From Xanthobacteraceae bacterium (GTDB lineage Bacteria; Pseudomonadota; Alphaproteobacteria; Rhizobiales; Xanthobacteraceae), in contig JALHRD010000031.1 of NCBI GenBank assembly GCA_022841625.1, forward strand, positions 1 through 60,715: a stretch of DNA of 60,715 nucleotides, in the 5' to 3' direction. Positions 43,137-52,827 of the stretch are shown here, piece by piece. Under the pieces are notes generated by a model, which did not search any database, was not told the origin of the DNA, and saw nothing but the letters and a program-made list of their open reading frames with translations. How positions within the stretch are numbered: position 1 is the first letter of the stretch; each line of letters begins with the position of its first letter. The translations under genes and the position numbers were made by a program.

Positions 43137-44336
43137 ATGGCGACACCCGAAAAAATCCTCATCATCGGCGGCGGCATCGGCGGGCTTGCTTGCGCGCTGG
43201 CCTTGATCCGGCGCGGGATCGCGGTCGAGGTTTATGAGCAGGCCGATCAGCTGCGCGAGGTCGGTGCCGGCGTGCAGATGGGCGCCAATGGCACGCGGGT
43301 GTTGCACGCGCTCGGCCTCAAGGCGGCACTCGAAGCGACCCAGGTGGTCGCCTCCGGCAAACAGGCGCGGCTGTGGAACACCGGCCAGGCCTGGACCACC
43401 TTCGACCTCGGCGCGGCGTCGCAACAACGCTACGGCGCGCCGCACATCTTCATGCATCGCGGCGATTTGCAGGCCGCGCTCGCCGACGCCATCGCGCGCG
43501 AACAACCCGACGCGATTCGGCTCGGCCGGCGTTTTGCATCATTGGTGCAAGACGCGGACGGCGTCAGCGTCACGTTTGCCGACGGCGCCACCGCACGCGG
43601 CGCGCTCGCCATTGGCGCCGACGGCATCCGCTCCGCCATGCGCGCGGGACTGTTCGGGCCGGATCGGCCGGAGTTTACCGGAGTCGTCGCCTGGCGCGGG
43701 CTGGTGCCGATGGCGGCGCTGCCCGCGCATCTGCGAAGCAACGCCGCCACCAGTTGGCTCGGGCCCGGCGGCCACGCTTTGCACTATCCGGTGCGGCGCG
43801 GCACGCTGATGAACATCGTCGGCTTCATCGAACGCAGCGATTGGCAGATCGAATCCTGGACCGAACGCGGCAGCCATGCCGAACTTGCCAATGATTTCCG
43901 CGGCTGGCATGCCGACCTGCATGCCATCCTCGGCCGCATCGAGGCACCCTATAAATGGGCGCTGATGATAAGGCCGGCGATGCCGCGCTGGAGCCAAGGC
44001 CGTGTGACGCTGCTGGGCGACGCCTGTCATCCAACGCTGCCATTCCTCGGCCAGGGCGCGGTGATGGCGATCGAGGATGCCTACGTGCTCGCCGCCTGCC
44101 TCGCCAAGCATGCCAATGACCACGGCGCGGCGTTGGCGCGCTATGAGGCGGGGCGGCGCGAGCGCACCGCGGCGGTGGTGGCGCGTTCGCTGCAGACCCG
44201 GATGAAGGCGGTCGACCGCGCCTTCGCCAATGCCGAATCCGCGGCCGGCCATATCGAGCGCGAGTGGAAACAGGAGCGCGTCACCGAGCGCTATGATTGG
44301 ATCTACCGCTACGACGCGACGACGGCGGTGGTGTGA
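43137..44336 (+). CDS. FAD-dependent aromatic monooxygenase (salicylate/3-hydroxybenzoate hydroxylase-like)
   Basis: This 399-residue group A flavin monooxygenase has the Rossmann GGGIGG at residues 11-16, the NAD(P)H/FAD DG motif in IGADGIRS, and the third motif GDACHPTLPFLGQGA. Such enzymes hydroxylate aromatic acids in the cytoplasm with NAD(P)H. The ATG follows directly on the repeat region and has no evident ribosome site. A Bug protein lies 129 bases downstream on the same strand and may be part of the same route. The substrate is not identifiable. Confidence 0.88.
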   Translation: MATPEKILIIGGGIGGLACALALIRRGIAVEVYEQADQLREVGAGVQMGANGTRVLHALGLKAALEATQVVASGKQARLWNTGQAWTTFDLGAASQQRYGAPHIFMHRGDLQAALADAIAREQPDAIRLGRRFASLVQDADGVSVTFADGATARGALAIGADGIRSAMRAGLFGPDRPEFTGVVAWRGLVPMAALPAHLRSNAATSWLGPGGHALHYPVRRGTLMNIVGFIERSDWQIESWTERGSHAELANDFRGWHADLHAILGRIEAPYKWALMIRPAMPRWSQGRVTLLGDACHPTLPFLGQGAVMAIEDAYVLAACLAKHANDHGAALARYEAGRRERTAAVVARSLQTRMKAVDRAFANAESAAGHIEREWKQERVTERYDWIYRYDATTAVV

Positions 44337-44465
44337 TTTGGCACGTGCGACATTGCATGCTTGCAAGGGCACCGACGATGCGTCGACTGGAACGAATTTT
44401 CAGATACACTCCGACTGCAAATGTCGACCAAGCGAGAAGTGGCGCAACCATCCAGGGAGCGAACG

Positions 44466-45437
44466 ATGTTCACCAGGCGCGCGACACTGCGTGGGTTGAC
44501 CGGCGCGGCCGTGCTGGCGACGGTCAATGCGCAGGGCCAGACCTATCCTGAAAAACCGATCAGGATGATCGTTCCGTTTCCGCCGGGCGGGCCGATTGAC
44601 GTCATGGGACGCCTGGTCGGCGACCGACTTGCGAAAGGACTCGGTCAGACCGTGATCGTCGAGAACCGCCCGGGCGCCGGCGCGGTGATCGGCAGCAAGG
44701 CCGTCGCTGGCGCAGAGCCGGACGGCTACACGCTGCTGTTCGGCTCGTCCGGCTCGCTGGCGGTAACGCCTGCGCTCTACAAGAACGCGGGCTATGATCC
44801 CGTGAAAAGCTTCACCCCGGTCGCATCGGTTTCGATCGGTCCGATGATCCTGGCCGCGAGTGCCGCGCTACCGGTCAAATCGGTTGCCGATCTGGTCGCT
44901 CACGCCAAGGCCAATCCGGGCAAACTCAACTACGGCTCAGGGCTCGGCACGCCACCTCACATCGCGCTCGGTCTGTTTCGGCTGATGACCGGGACCGATG
45001 TTCTCTACGTACCCTACAAGGGCGCCGCGCCGGCGATCACCGATCTGATAGCGGGACAGTTGCACTTTATTTTCGATTCGCCGGGCGCACTGCTGCCGCA
45101 CATTCAACAAGGTAAGCTGCGGGGACTCGCTGTCACGAGCCCCAAGCGCAGCGCCGATCTGCCCGACCTGCCGACGATGGCGGAATCCGGCTATCCCGAT
45201 TTCATCGTGACATTCTGGACCGGCATCGTCGCCCCAGCAGGCATGGCACCGGCATTGGTTCGCCAGCTTAACGGCGTCATCAACGATGCGCTGAGTTCCA
45301 ATGATATGAAGGCGGCGTTGGCACGCTTTCATGTCGAACCGCTACCCGGAACGCCGGCCGATTTCGCCGGTTTCATTGCGTCGGAGGCAAAGAAATGGGC
45401 GGACGTGATCGTGGTGGCTGGCATCAAGGTGGAGTGA
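44466..45437 (+). CDS. Bug/TctC-family solute-binding protein with Tat-like leader
   Basis: This 323-residue Bug protein has a leader reading MFTRRATLRGLTGAAVLA, with a twin-arginine instead of the usual Sec start. The mature part has YPEKPIRMIVPFPPGGPIDVMGRL, GAGAVIGSKAV, DGYTLLFGSSG and PYKGAAPAITDLIAG, all canonical for the family. AGGGAG precedes ATG 44466. It follows the monooxygenase, and the next gene is convergent. No membrane subunits are nearby. Confidence 0.87.
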   Translation: MFTRRATLRGLTGAAVLATVNAQGQTYPEKPIRMIVPFPPGGPIDVMGRLVGDRLAKGLGQTVIVENRPGAGAVIGSKAVAGAEPDGYTLLFGSSGSLAVTPALYKNAGYDPVKSFTPVASVSIGPMILAASAALPVKSVADLVAHAKANPGKLNYGSGLGTPPHIALGLFRLMTGTDVLYVPYKGAAPAITDLIAGQLHFIFDSPGALLPHIQQGKLRGLAVTSPKRSADLPDLPTMAESGYPDFIVTFWTGIVAPAGMAPALVRQLNGVINDALSSNDMKAALARFHVEPLPGTPADFAGFIASEAKKWADVIVVAGIKVE

Positions 45438-45481
45438 GAGCGGCCGGGCTTTCAATAGCGAATCTGCGAAATTCCAACCGC

Positions 45482-46258
45482 TCAGAACATCGTGGCGACT
45501 TGCTTGAGGCCCATGGTGTGCGCGAGTTGGCGCACTTCCTGCTTCTGCTCCTCGCGCAGGCTCATGATCAGCGGGAACGCCGCCGACTTCAGCCGCGCGA
45601 CTTCTGGGCTATTGGGATCGATCAACGCCGCCTGATTGCCTTGCACCACGCGCTTGGCGCTCTGCTGGGTCGCGAGCCGCCACGAGATCGCACGCAGCGC
45701 CTGCTCAACCTGCGGCCAATGCTGCTCCTGATCGCGGGTCAGCCGCAGCCGCGCCTTAATGCTGGCAAGCTGCGCGTCATTGAACAGCACCGTCGGCTTC
45801 GGCTGCGCCGGCCGTTCGACGCGCTTGGGCATCGCTGCCGCCGCAGGATCGACACTGGCGAGCTGGAAGCCAGCGGCGGCCGGACGATCGCCGCGCGGCT
45901 CGGCCGCGTAAGCCATCACCGGTCCATCGGCTGGCTCGCGCGCAACCGGGCGGGCAACTTGCTGCCACTGCGACGGGAAGCGCGCCGCGATCACCAAGGA
46001 CGGCGACAGATCATTCCGAAGTTCATTGGAAACAGACGCGGTCGTGGCTGACTCCACATCGGTCGCGTCGGGTTGGCCGTTGTGGGCTAACGCCTGGACA
46101 TCCGAGACCAGAGCGACGCCGCGATCGGAATGTTCGCTGGACCCGCCATTCGGCGCGCGCGCCGCATTGGTATATCCGCCAGCTATGGTTCCGGCGATCG
46201 CGCCGACCCCGACCATGGCCAGGCACGCAAAAAGACGACCCGCTTTTGACAAACCCAA
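45482..46258 (-). CDS. Hypothetical exported/anchored protein with LTxxQ-like helical end
   Basis: This protein of about 258 residues has one hydrophobic N-terminal segment (LFACLAMVGVGAIAGTIAGG). A long unstructured, Ala/Pro-rich middle follows. The C-terminal helical part (about 165-255) contains LRLTRDQEQHWPQVEQALRAI, similar to the LTxxQ repeat of Spy/CpxP-type periplasmic chaperones. The start is uncertain: 46258 is TTG, and an ATG appears only at residue 15. It converges with the preceding Bug gene. A stress-chaperone role is only a guess. Confidence 0.6.
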   Translation of the reverse strand: MGLSKAGRLFACLAMVGVGAIAGTIAGGYTNAARAPNGGSSEHSDRGVALVSDVQALAHNGQPDATDVESATTASVSNELRNDLSPSLVIAARFPSQWQQVARPVAREPADGPVMAYAAEPRGDRPAAAGFQLASVDPAAAAMPKRVERPAQPKPTVLFNDAQLASIKARLRLTRDQEQHWPQVEQALRAISWRLATQQSAKRVVQGNQAALIDPNSPEVARLKSAAFPLIMSLREEQKQEVRQLAHTMGLKQVATMF

Positions 46259-46425
46259 CCCCCCGTCCGCATTCCCGATTTACGTTTCTTATCCACAATC
46301 GAAGCAACAATGTGACACGCAATGAAAGATTGCGCCTTGACAGTGGTATTTTAGTCCCACTTTTTTTTCGAGAAGGTTAACGGCCGCTCCTGCGCTCGTC
46401 GCAACGACCGGTGCCGGCCCAATGC

Positions 46426-46455
46426 AAAAGGGCCCAGCGTGAACCGGGCCCTTTC
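46426..46455 (-). terminator. Rho-independent terminator of carD
   Basis: AAAGGGCCC (46427-46435) and GGGCCCTTT (46446-46454) form a 9-bp perfect stem with a 10-base loop, 28 bases after the carD stop. On the minus strand it is followed by TTTT. Geometry and place fit an intrinsic terminator. Confidence 0.8.
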
Positions 46456-46482
46456 GGAATAATGATTGTCTGCGGGCGGCTG

Positions 46483-47049
46483 TTACGCGGCCTCGTCCTC
46501 GACTAATTCCTCAGCCGCCTTAGGCGGACCGCGACGCGGACCCTTGGCCAGGGCCGCCTCGATCTCCTTGATCGCTTCGGTTTCGGTGACGCGCTGGACC
46601 GCCGCGATTTCGCGCGACAGCCGATCCAAGGCAGCCTCGTAAAGCTGACGCTCGGAATAGGACTGCTCAGGCTGCGACTCCGACCGGAACAGGTCGCGCA
46701 CCACCTCGGCAATGGCGACGATGTCGCCGGAATTGATCTTGGCCTCGTATTCCTGCGCGCGACGCGACCACATGGTGCGTTTGATACGGGCGCGGCCCTT
46801 CAGCGTCTCCACGGCGCGCTTTACCAGCGTACCCTCGGCCAGTTTGCGCATGCCAACGGCCGCCGCCTTCGCGGTCGGGACGCGCAGCGTCATCTTGTCC
46901 TTGACGAAATTGATCACGAACAGCTCAAGCTTGGCGCCGGCAACTTCCTGGTCGACAATCGACACAATCTGGCCGACGCCATGCGCCGGATAGACGATGA
47001 ATTCGCCAGTCTTGAAGCCCTGCCGCTGAGTGGTCTTCTTCGTAGTCAT
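46483..47049 (-). CDS. carD: CarD-family RNA polymerase-binding transcription regulator
   Basis: CarD-type proteins bind the RNA polymerase beta subunit and stabilise open complexes. From ATG 47049 the protein has 188 residues: the N-terminal Tudor-like RID (FKTGEFIVYPAHGVGQIVSI) and a helical C-terminal domain with RTMWSRRAQEYEAKINSGD and LSREIAAVQ, ending in an acidic tail. This is the usual length of the alphaproteobacterial form. The frame stays open to 47271, which would add 74 very basic residues. I reject that because it runs into the upstream terminator's T run, though an ATG at 47175 is possible. The helicase, S4 and FdxA genes lie upstream on the same strand. Confidence 0.9.
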   Translation of the reverse strand: MTTKKTTQRQGFKTGEFIVYPAHGVGQIVSIVDQEVAGAKLELFVINFVKDKMTLRVPTAKAAAVGMRKLAEGTLVKRAVETLKGRARIKRTMWSRRAQEYEAKINSGDIVAIAEVVRDLFRSESQPEQSYSERQLYEAALDRLSREIAAVQRVTETEAIKEIEAALAKGPRRGPPKAAEELVEDEAA

Positions 47050-47269
47050 TCCGAGCGATGCTCCTTCGGCCTCCGGTTTGCGCCGGAGACTATTCACGGG
47101 ACCCCTGGCACGCGCACGGCCATGGGCGGGTGACGTCCTCCGGCGGGAGCCGGTTTTCTTAGCCCGCCTGGTCATGGCGGAGGCCTTCTTTGAACGATGA
47201 CGCGTCTTACCAGCCACGGTACTCTCGTGGGTCTCACGCCCCTGCAAACGGTTCCTCGGAAAAGACCCC

Positions 47270-47294
47270 AAAAAATACGCTCCCCAAGGGGAGC
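47270..47294 (-). terminator. Rho-independent terminator downstream of fdxA
   Basis: GCTCCCC (47279-47285) and GGGGAGC (47288-47294) form a 7-bp stem with a very tight AA loop, and TATTTTTT follows on the minus strand. It is about 195 bases past the fdxA stop and would end the helicase-S4-fdxA transcript, leaving carD under its own promoter. Confidence 0.7.
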
Positions 47295-47488
47295 GGCCTG
47301 ACTGCGGGGCCTTCGCTTATTTTTTTGAACTATAGCACAAATTCTGCAAAAATCAAAGCCTTATCGCATCGCAAACTGGCATTTCAGCCCTGTGATGGGG
47401 CTGTAATTAATCGTTTGGTGGTTAACATAAATATTGGCCTAAACACACCAGGCCGGTCCGCGCGGAACCAGCGCCGACACCGGTATGG

Positions 47489-47827
47489 TTAATCGCCCTC
47501 GCCCGGCTTCGGGGAGAAGTGCTTCTCGAGCTTATCAGGAACGTCTTCCCAATCCTTGGCGTCCGGCGGCGCGGGCTTCTTGGCGGTAATATTGGGCCAT
47601 ATTTTCGCGAAGTCCGCATTGAGGCTGACGTATTTTTCGAGGCCCGGCTCGGTGTCCGGCTTGATCGCCTCGATGGGACATTCCGGCTCGCACACGCCGC
47701 AGTCGATACATTCGTCGGGATGGATCACCAGCATGTTCTCGCCCTCGTAGAAGCAGTCCACAGGGCAGACCTCCACGCAGTCCATATACTTGCACTTGAT
47801 GCAGCTCTCGACGACGACGTAGGTCAT
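47489..47827 (-). CDS. fdxA: Seven-iron ferredoxin FdxA
   Basis: This 112-residue electron carrier has the 3Fe-4S/4Fe-4S pattern of Azotobacter ferredoxin I. Cys9, Cys17 and Cys50 serve the 3Fe cluster, and Cys21, Cys40, Cys43 and Cys46 serve the 4Fe cluster ([18 protein letters not shown]). It continues with the usual [24 protein letters not shown] tail. CCGGAG lies 6 bases before ATG 47827. The frame extends 25 codons further, but those residues have no similarity to the family. It sits between the S4 protein and carD, an arrangement widespread in alphaproteobacteria. Confidence 0.95.
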   Translation of the reverse strand: MTYVVVESCIKCKYMDCVEVCPVDCFYEGENMLVIHPDECIDCGVCEPECPIEAIKPDTEPGLEKYVSLNADFAKIWPNITAKKPAPPDAKDWEDVPDKLEKHFSPKPGEGD

Positions 47828-47905
47828 TACCAACTCCGGATTGAGCGGCGCTGAGTAGCGCACAGGGCCCACGCGAGCAAGTGAGGCGGCGCTTCGCAGC
47901 AAGCG

Positions 47906-48277
47906 CTATTGCTCATTCTCGCCGGTGAACCGGCCAATCGCGCGCCGGTCGCGCTTGGTGGGCCGGCCGGAACCAGCGCCCCGCACGACCGCCGGCGGTT
48001 CCGGACGCGGCGGCGGCGCAGGACTCAAATCCTCGTAGAGGCTGCGCGCGGCATCGGCCGATCCCCGCCGATCCGCAAAGCCCGTGACCTTGAGCACCCG
48101 CAAGGTCCGATCGAGCGCAACCGTTACGACATCGCCGGCACGAATGGCGCGGCTCGGAGCATCGATCCGCTGGCTGTTGAGACGAACATGACCGGAGGCC
48201 GCCAGCGTCGCTGCCGCGCTGCGGGTGCGCACCACCCGCGCATGCCACAACCACTTATCGATGCGTTGCCGGTCCAA
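47906..48277 (-). CDS. S4 domain RNA-binding protein (Hsp15-like)
   Basis: This 123-residue protein begins with an S4 RNA-binding module: RIDKWLWHARVVRTRSAAATL and GHVRLNSQRIDAPSRAIRAGDVV. This is the layout of heat-shock protein 15, which binds stalled 50S-peptidyl-tRNA. The tail is Pro/Arg-rich. The start is TTG at 48277, 15 bases after the helicase stop, with GAGGCG between. It is translated from the helicase operon. Confidence 0.88.
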   Translation of the reverse strand: MDRQRIDKWLWHARVVRTRSAAATLAASGHVRLNSQRIDAPSRAIRAGDVVTVALDRTLRVLKVTGFADRRGSADAARSLYEDLSPAPPPRPEPPAVVRGAGSGRPTKRDRRAIGRFTGENEQ

Positions 48278-48292
48278 AGGACAGACGCCTCA

Positions 48293-51200
48293 TCAATGCG
48301 GCTCCTTGTTAGACTCGAGCTGCGCCTTCAGCGCGGCCAGTTTTGCGAATGGCGAATTGGGGTCGGGCTGCTGGTCACGCCGATCGCGGGTGTCGCGCCC
48401 CCTGATATATTTCGACCGCAGCTCCGGATCGCGATCGGGACGGTCGCCGCGCGGAACGCCTCGCCCACCGCGATCTCCCCGATCGGGTCGACCGCCGCGA
48501 TCGTCGCGCTGCGGACGGTCCGACCGCTGCTGCGGTCGCGGGCCACGCTCCGAACGGCGCTCGCCGTCATCCTTGCGATCGCTCTTGCGGTCGTCACGCC
48601 GCTGCCATGGCTTGGGCTGCTCGACGCCGGCCGGCGCGTCAGAGGCGACAGGCGCGGCCACCGCGCCGTCCGCAGGCGGCGACACGACGCCGTCGGCGGA
48701 CACACCCGCCGTGGGCGCTTGCGAATGAGGCCCTCGGCGGCGTGAATCACGCCGCGGTCGCGCGTCACGTTGCGGCCGCGGACCGCGCTGGCCCTCGGGA
48801 CGGCCCGGACGCCAGACCTCGATCATCTCCGGCTCGGCTGCGGTCGCCGCAACCGTGGCGACCTGATCGACCAACGGCGACAATGCTGCATCGGCCTCGA
48901 TCGACAATGCGACCGGCGCCTCATCCGGCAATGCTGCGTCAGCGGCGATTGGCTCCGCCGGTATGACGGTCGCCAGCGATGGCTCGACCGAAACCGTGGC
49001 TTCCTCGGCTGCGCGCGGCGCCTCATCGGGCGCCGGCGCAGGCTCGCTGCCTGACGCGGCCATTAGCGTTTCAATTGGCGTTTCAACCGACGCTTCGGCC
49101 GACGCTTCGGCCGCCGCTTCTGTCGGCGCTTCCGTCTGCGATACAGTCAGCGATTCGGTCGACGCCTCCGCCGCAACCAGTGTTTCGGACGTGGCGAATT
49201 CAACCGGCGCGGTCGCGGCAGCCAGCACCACCGACTTCGGCCGTTTCTCCATGCGGTAGCCCAGCGCGCGCAGCACTAATGCGAAGTCTTCGCCCGAGCA
49301 ACCGGCCAGCGAGGTCATCGCTGGCGTTACAATGAAACCGAAACGATCGGCCGCAGCAGCTGGCCTCACGCCGGGCGCGCCGGCGCGCCATGCCAATGCC
49401 GGACGGATGATATCGGCCAGCCGCTCAAGAATATCCACCCGCACGGCGCGATCGCCACAAACGCGAAAGCCGGCCATGCGATAGAGATCGGGCGCGATGG
49501 TCTTGTCGGCCGCGATCGACGTGCGACCGGACGCGGCAAGCCGCTGAATGATGTCAGGGCCCGCGCCCTCCTGCCCCGCCTGCTTGAGCAGATAGAGCTG
49601 GATCGCGAGTACGCGTGGGTTCGGCTTAAGCAGCGCCGGCAGGAAGATGTGATAGGAACCGAACCGCACGCCGTATTTGCGCAGGCTCCCGCGCGCCGGT
49701 TGATCGAGCGATTTGACATCGGCGGCGACCTTGCTGCGGTCGATAACGCCCAAGGATTCCGCAAGCTGGAACGCAATCCCACGCGCCATGCCGGTGACGT
49801 CGTCGGCACTGGCGAGTTGAAACAGCGGGCCCAGCAACTTTTCGATATGCGCCTTGAGCCAGCGGTCGAGCCGCTCCTGAACATTGTCGCGTGGCGCGCC
49901 GCTGAGGTGATCGTCGGCGATAATGCGAATCCGCGGCTTGAGCACTTCGTCGGCGGCGACAAGCCGACCGACCGGCTGACCCTGCCAGCGGATGATGCCA
50001 TCAGTCGCCAGCACGAATTGGTCGTCGGAGGCGCGCGCGAGTTTGCCGGCGCGGTTATCGATCTCGGCCGCCAGCACCTTCTGGGCGGCACCGGCCAGGG
50101 TCTTGGCCTCGGAGCCGGCCGCTGAGGCGTCGGGCGTGAAACTGAAACCGTCGAGCCGGCCGATCGCATGCCCCTCGACCACCACCTCGCCGGTCTTGCC
50201 GATATCGGTCTCGAGCGCGGTGTTCTCGCGCATCCGGCGCATCAGGACGCTGGTGCGGCGATCGACAAAGCGTTCGGTCAGCCGCTCATGCAGCGCGTCC
50301 GAGAGCTTGTCTTCGACGGCGCGCGTGCGCTCCTGCCAATGCGCCGGATCGGCCAGCCAGTCCGGCCGGTTGGCGGCGAAAGTCCAGGTGCGGATATGTG
50401 CGATCCGGTTCGACAAAGTATCGATGTCGCCATCGTCGCGATCAGCGAGATCGATCTGCCGCGCGAACCAGTCGATCGGGATCTTTTCCTCCCGCATCAA
50501 GAACCCAAACAGCGTCATCGCCAGTTCGGCATGAGACGCCGGGGAGATCTTGCGATAGTCGGGCACCTGGCAAACTTCCCACAGCCGCGCCACCGCTTCC
50601 GGGGTCGTCGCCATCTGCCGCACGTCATCGTCGCGGGACGCGTGGTCGAGCACCAGAATGTCCTCGGCGACCGGCGCGCGGGTCAGACCGTTTTCCTTAG
50701 GAACCTCCGACAGCGACGCTTGCAAGGCGCCGACGGAGATGAAATCGAGCGCCGTGTTGCGCCATTGCAGCTGCTTGAGCGGCTCAAACGAATGGCTCTC
50801 GAGCGCCTGCACGACTTCGGTTTCGAAGGGCGGGCAGCGGCCGGTGGTGCCAAAGGTGCCATCGCGGGTGGCGCGGCCGGCACGGCCGGCAATCTGGGCC
50901 AGTTCGGAAGGATTGAGCTTGCGGAACTGATAGCCGTCGAATTTGCGGTCGGACGCGAAGGCAAGGTGGTCGATGTCGAGATTGAGACCCATGCCGATGG
51001 CGTCGGTCGCGACAATATATTCGACGTCGCCGGACTGGTAGAGCTCGACCTGCGCGTTGCGCGTGCGCGGCGACAGCCCGCCCAGCACCACGGCGGCGCC
51101 GCCGCGCTGGCGGCGGATCAATTCGGCGATCGCATAGACCTCCTCGGCCGAGAACGCGACCACCGCCGAACGGCGCGGCAGGCGGGTCAATTTCTTCTCG

Positions 51201-51703
51201 CCGACAAAGCTCAATTGCGACAGTCGCGGGCGGGTCAGCACATGCGCGCCCGGCAACAGCCGCTCGATCATTGGCCGCACGGTGGCGGCGCCCAGCACCA
51301 GCGTCTCCTCGCGGCCGCGCCGATTGAGCATGCGATCGGTGAAAACATGGCCGCGCTCAAGATCGGCGGCCAGTTGCACCTCGTCGATGGCGACGAAAGC
51401 AAGGTCGATATCGCGCGGCATGGCCTCGACGGTCGCGACCCAGAACCGCGGATTGGGCGGCTTGATCTTCTCTTCGCCCGTGACCAGCGCGACGTTTTCA
51501 GCGCCGACCCGCTCGACGCACTTGTTGTAGACCTCGCGCGCCAAGAGCCGCAGCGGCAAGCCGATCATGCCGCTGGAATGCGCCAGCATGCGCTCGATCG
51601 CGAGATGGGTCTTGCCGGTATTGGTCGGCCCTAAGACCGCCGTTACGCCAGCGCCGCGCGCGCGGGCATCGCGGTTGGTCGGCGCAGAAAATGAAATCGA
51701 CAT
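48293..51703 (-). CDS. SUV3/MgpS-like DExH RNA helicase with long disordered tail
   Basis: This 1136-residue protein is a helicase of the mitochondrial SUV3 type. Walker A GPTNTGKT (25-32), DEVQ Walker B (107-110) and motif VI QIAGRAGRATRDG are present, followed by the family's helical modules up to about residue 810. The final third is not folded: an Ala/Glu/Pro-rich part, and then about 150 residues with RDDRxSDR, RGGRPDRGDRGGR-like repeats, an RNA-binding style seen in other alphaproteobacterial helicases. Function: RNA unwinding in decay or ribosome handling (family knowledge). It is the first gene of the operon helicase - S4 - fdxA. Confidence 0.9.
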   Translation of the reverse strand: MSISFSAPTNRDARARGAGVTAVLGPTNTGKTHLAIERMLAHSSGMIGLPLRLLAREVYNKCVERVGAENVALVTGEEKIKPPNPRFWVATVEAMPRDIDLAFVAIDEVQLAADLERGHVFTDRMLNRRGREETLVLGAATVRPMIERLLPGAHVLTRPRLSQLSFVGEKKLTRLPRRSAVVAFSAEEVYAIAELIRRQRGGAAVVLGGLSPRTRNAQVELYQSGDVEYIVATDAIGMGLNLDIDHLAFASDRKFDGYQFRKLNPSELAQIAGRAGRATRDGTFGTTGRCPPFETEVVQALESHSFEPLKQLQWRNTALDFISVGALQASLSEVPKENGLTRAPVAEDILVLDHASRDDDVRQMATTPEAVARLWEVCQVPDYRKISPASHAELAMTLFGFLMREEKIPIDWFARQIDLADRDDGDIDTLSNRIAHIRTWTFAANRPDWLADPAHWQERTRAVEDKLSDALHERLTERFVDRRTSVLMRRMRENTALETDIGKTGEVVVEGHAIGRLDGFSFTPDASAAGSEAKTLAGAAQKVLAAEIDNRAGKLARASDDQFVLATDGIIRWQGQPVGRLVAADEVLKPRIRIIADDHLSGAPRDNVQERLDRWLKAHIEKLLGPLFQLASADDVTGMARGIAFQLAESLGVIDRSKVAADVKSLDQPARGSLRKYGVRFGSYHIFLPALLKPNPRVLAIQLYLLKQAGQEGAGPDIIQRLAASGRTSIAADKTIAPDLYRMAGFRVCGDRAVRVDILERLADIIRPALAWRAGAPGVRPAAAADRFGFIVTPAMTSLAGCSGEDFALVLRALGYRMEKRPKSVVLAAATAPVEFATSETLVAAEASTESLTVSQTEAPTEAAAEASAEASVETPIETLMAASGSEPAPAPDEAPRAAEEATVSVEPSLATVIPAEPIAADAALPDEAPVALSIEADAALSPLVDQVATVAATAAEPEMIEVWRPGRPEGQRGPRPQRDARPRRDSRRRGPHSQAPTAGVSADGVVSPPADGAVAAPVASDAPAGVEQPKPWQRRDDRKSDRKDDGERRSERGPRPQQRSDRPQRDDRGGRPDRGDRGGRGVPRGDRPDRDPELRSKYIRGRDTRDRRDQQPDPNSPFAKLAALKAQLESNKEPH

Positions 51704-51981
51704 CTTGTGTCCGGGGAAAGAAAAAAGTGTGTCCGGGAAAGGTGGAAAATCCGCCGCCTTTCCAAGCCCTCTCTGTACCAGAATGCGACAGAAAAAGGCC
51801 TGTGATTAAGCTGTGGAACAGGTCTCGAACGAATCGCGGCCGAATCGCTGACTCATCCACAATCAGACTTCGTTCACTGCCACATGTCGCGCCATCCCTT
51901 CCAGGAGCCACCAGATCGAGTAAATGCTGTTTTGCCAATCGAAGGCTTTTGAGCCGCGTTGTTAACCTGTGACTGACCCCA

Positions 51982-52827
51982 TCATTGTCGGGCGCTGGTC
52001 GGTGTCGGGCGCGGCGCCTGCGCCACCGTCACAAATTGCGTGGCTTCCAGCAATCCCATCCCCAGCGGCGTCGGCAGCGATACCCGGTAGGGCACCATCA
52101 GCCGCGTTCCGGCAATCGGCGCGAGCCATAATTCGGTATCACGTAACTCGGTGAGGTATTTGATGGCCGGCCGGTTCGGAACATGGCCGGCAACCGGGGT
52201 AAAATACACCGAACACACCACCGCGGCGCCCTGGTAGCCCTTCTCGGAACCAACTCTATCTAGGCGCTTGAAGGCAAGTTGGAGATCATAGCGCATGCGG
52301 CCGTCAAAAATCGCGAGTTTCCGGTTGCAGGCCTGCGGCACGAAGGTATTGCCGTTGCCAGGAACCCGAATGATCGCCGCGGTCATCGGATCGGTCACAC
52401 CGCGCCGGTGAGCGTCTTGCAGCGGCACCCGATCCGGGTGGGGTATGTTCGGCGGTTCCGCCAGGTAATCCTTGACCGCGCCGGACGCGAGCTGCATCCG
52501 GACTTCGTCATATTTCGAGCTGGTCGAAATGCTCGACGAATAGGACGATGAACTCAAGGCGCCGCCCACCACCGCACCGCGCGCCGCGCTGGCGCCGCGC
52601 CCGCTGGCGAACAGGCTCAGCAAGCCCGAAGTGGTCCCACTGATCGCAGCGGTAAACTGGTCATCGCGCACGGTGATCTGCCACACGCCCCGGCCAAACG
52701 GCAGGCCGCTGAGCGATAGCTGATAGCGCGCATCGAGGCTGCCTTGCGCGCGCACGAGGTCCGGCACGAGCGCAACGGCCAAAGCTGCGCCCGCGAATAT
52801 CGCGCGTTGAAGACGACGTTGTAGCAT
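51982..52827 (-). CDS. DUF3108-domain exported protein
   Basis: This 281-residue protein has a signal peptide ([19 protein letters not shown], cut before QGS). The rest is beta-rich, with [19 protein letters not shown], the typical start of DUF3108 domains. It ends [18 protein letters not shown], as do relatives. The domain's role is unknown; it is found in envelope proteins. ATG 52827 is chosen; TTG 52851 is possible. It is not close to another gene on the same strand, and about 280 bases separate it from the helicase start. Confidence 0.8.
   Translation of the reverse strand: MLQRRLQRAIFAGAALAVALVPDLVRAQGSLDARYQLSLSGLPFGRGVWQITVRDDQFTAAISGTTSGLLSLFASGRGASAARGAVVGGALSSSSYSSSISTSSKYDEVRMQLASGAVKDYLAEPPNIPHPDRVPLQDAHRRGVTDPMTAAIIRVPGNGNTFVPQACNRKLAIFDGRMRYDLQLAFKRLDRVGSEKGYQGAAVVCSVYFTPVAGHVPNRPAIKYLTELRDTELWLAPIAGTRLMVPYRVSLPTPLGMGLLEATQFVTVAQAPRPTPTSARQ

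Noticed and set aside
46289-46297. Perfect DnaA-box sequence TTATCCACA
   Set aside because: It is a single box; no cluster of boxes or origin-associated genes is nearby, so it is probably chance.
46337-46372. TTGACA and a small stem followed by eight T on the plus strand
   Set aside because: No plus-strand gene ends there, and no -10 box lies at the right distance, so neither terminator nor promoter can be supported.
47050-47271. N-terminal extension of CarD by 74 basic residues
   Set aside because: It would start inside the T run of a good terminator and has no family similarity. The shorter start fits the usual length. The ATG at 47175 remains a weak alternative.
50168-51634. 488-codon plus-strand frame opposite the helicase
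   Set aside because: It mirrors well-conserved helicase motifs and shows no family resemblance itself.
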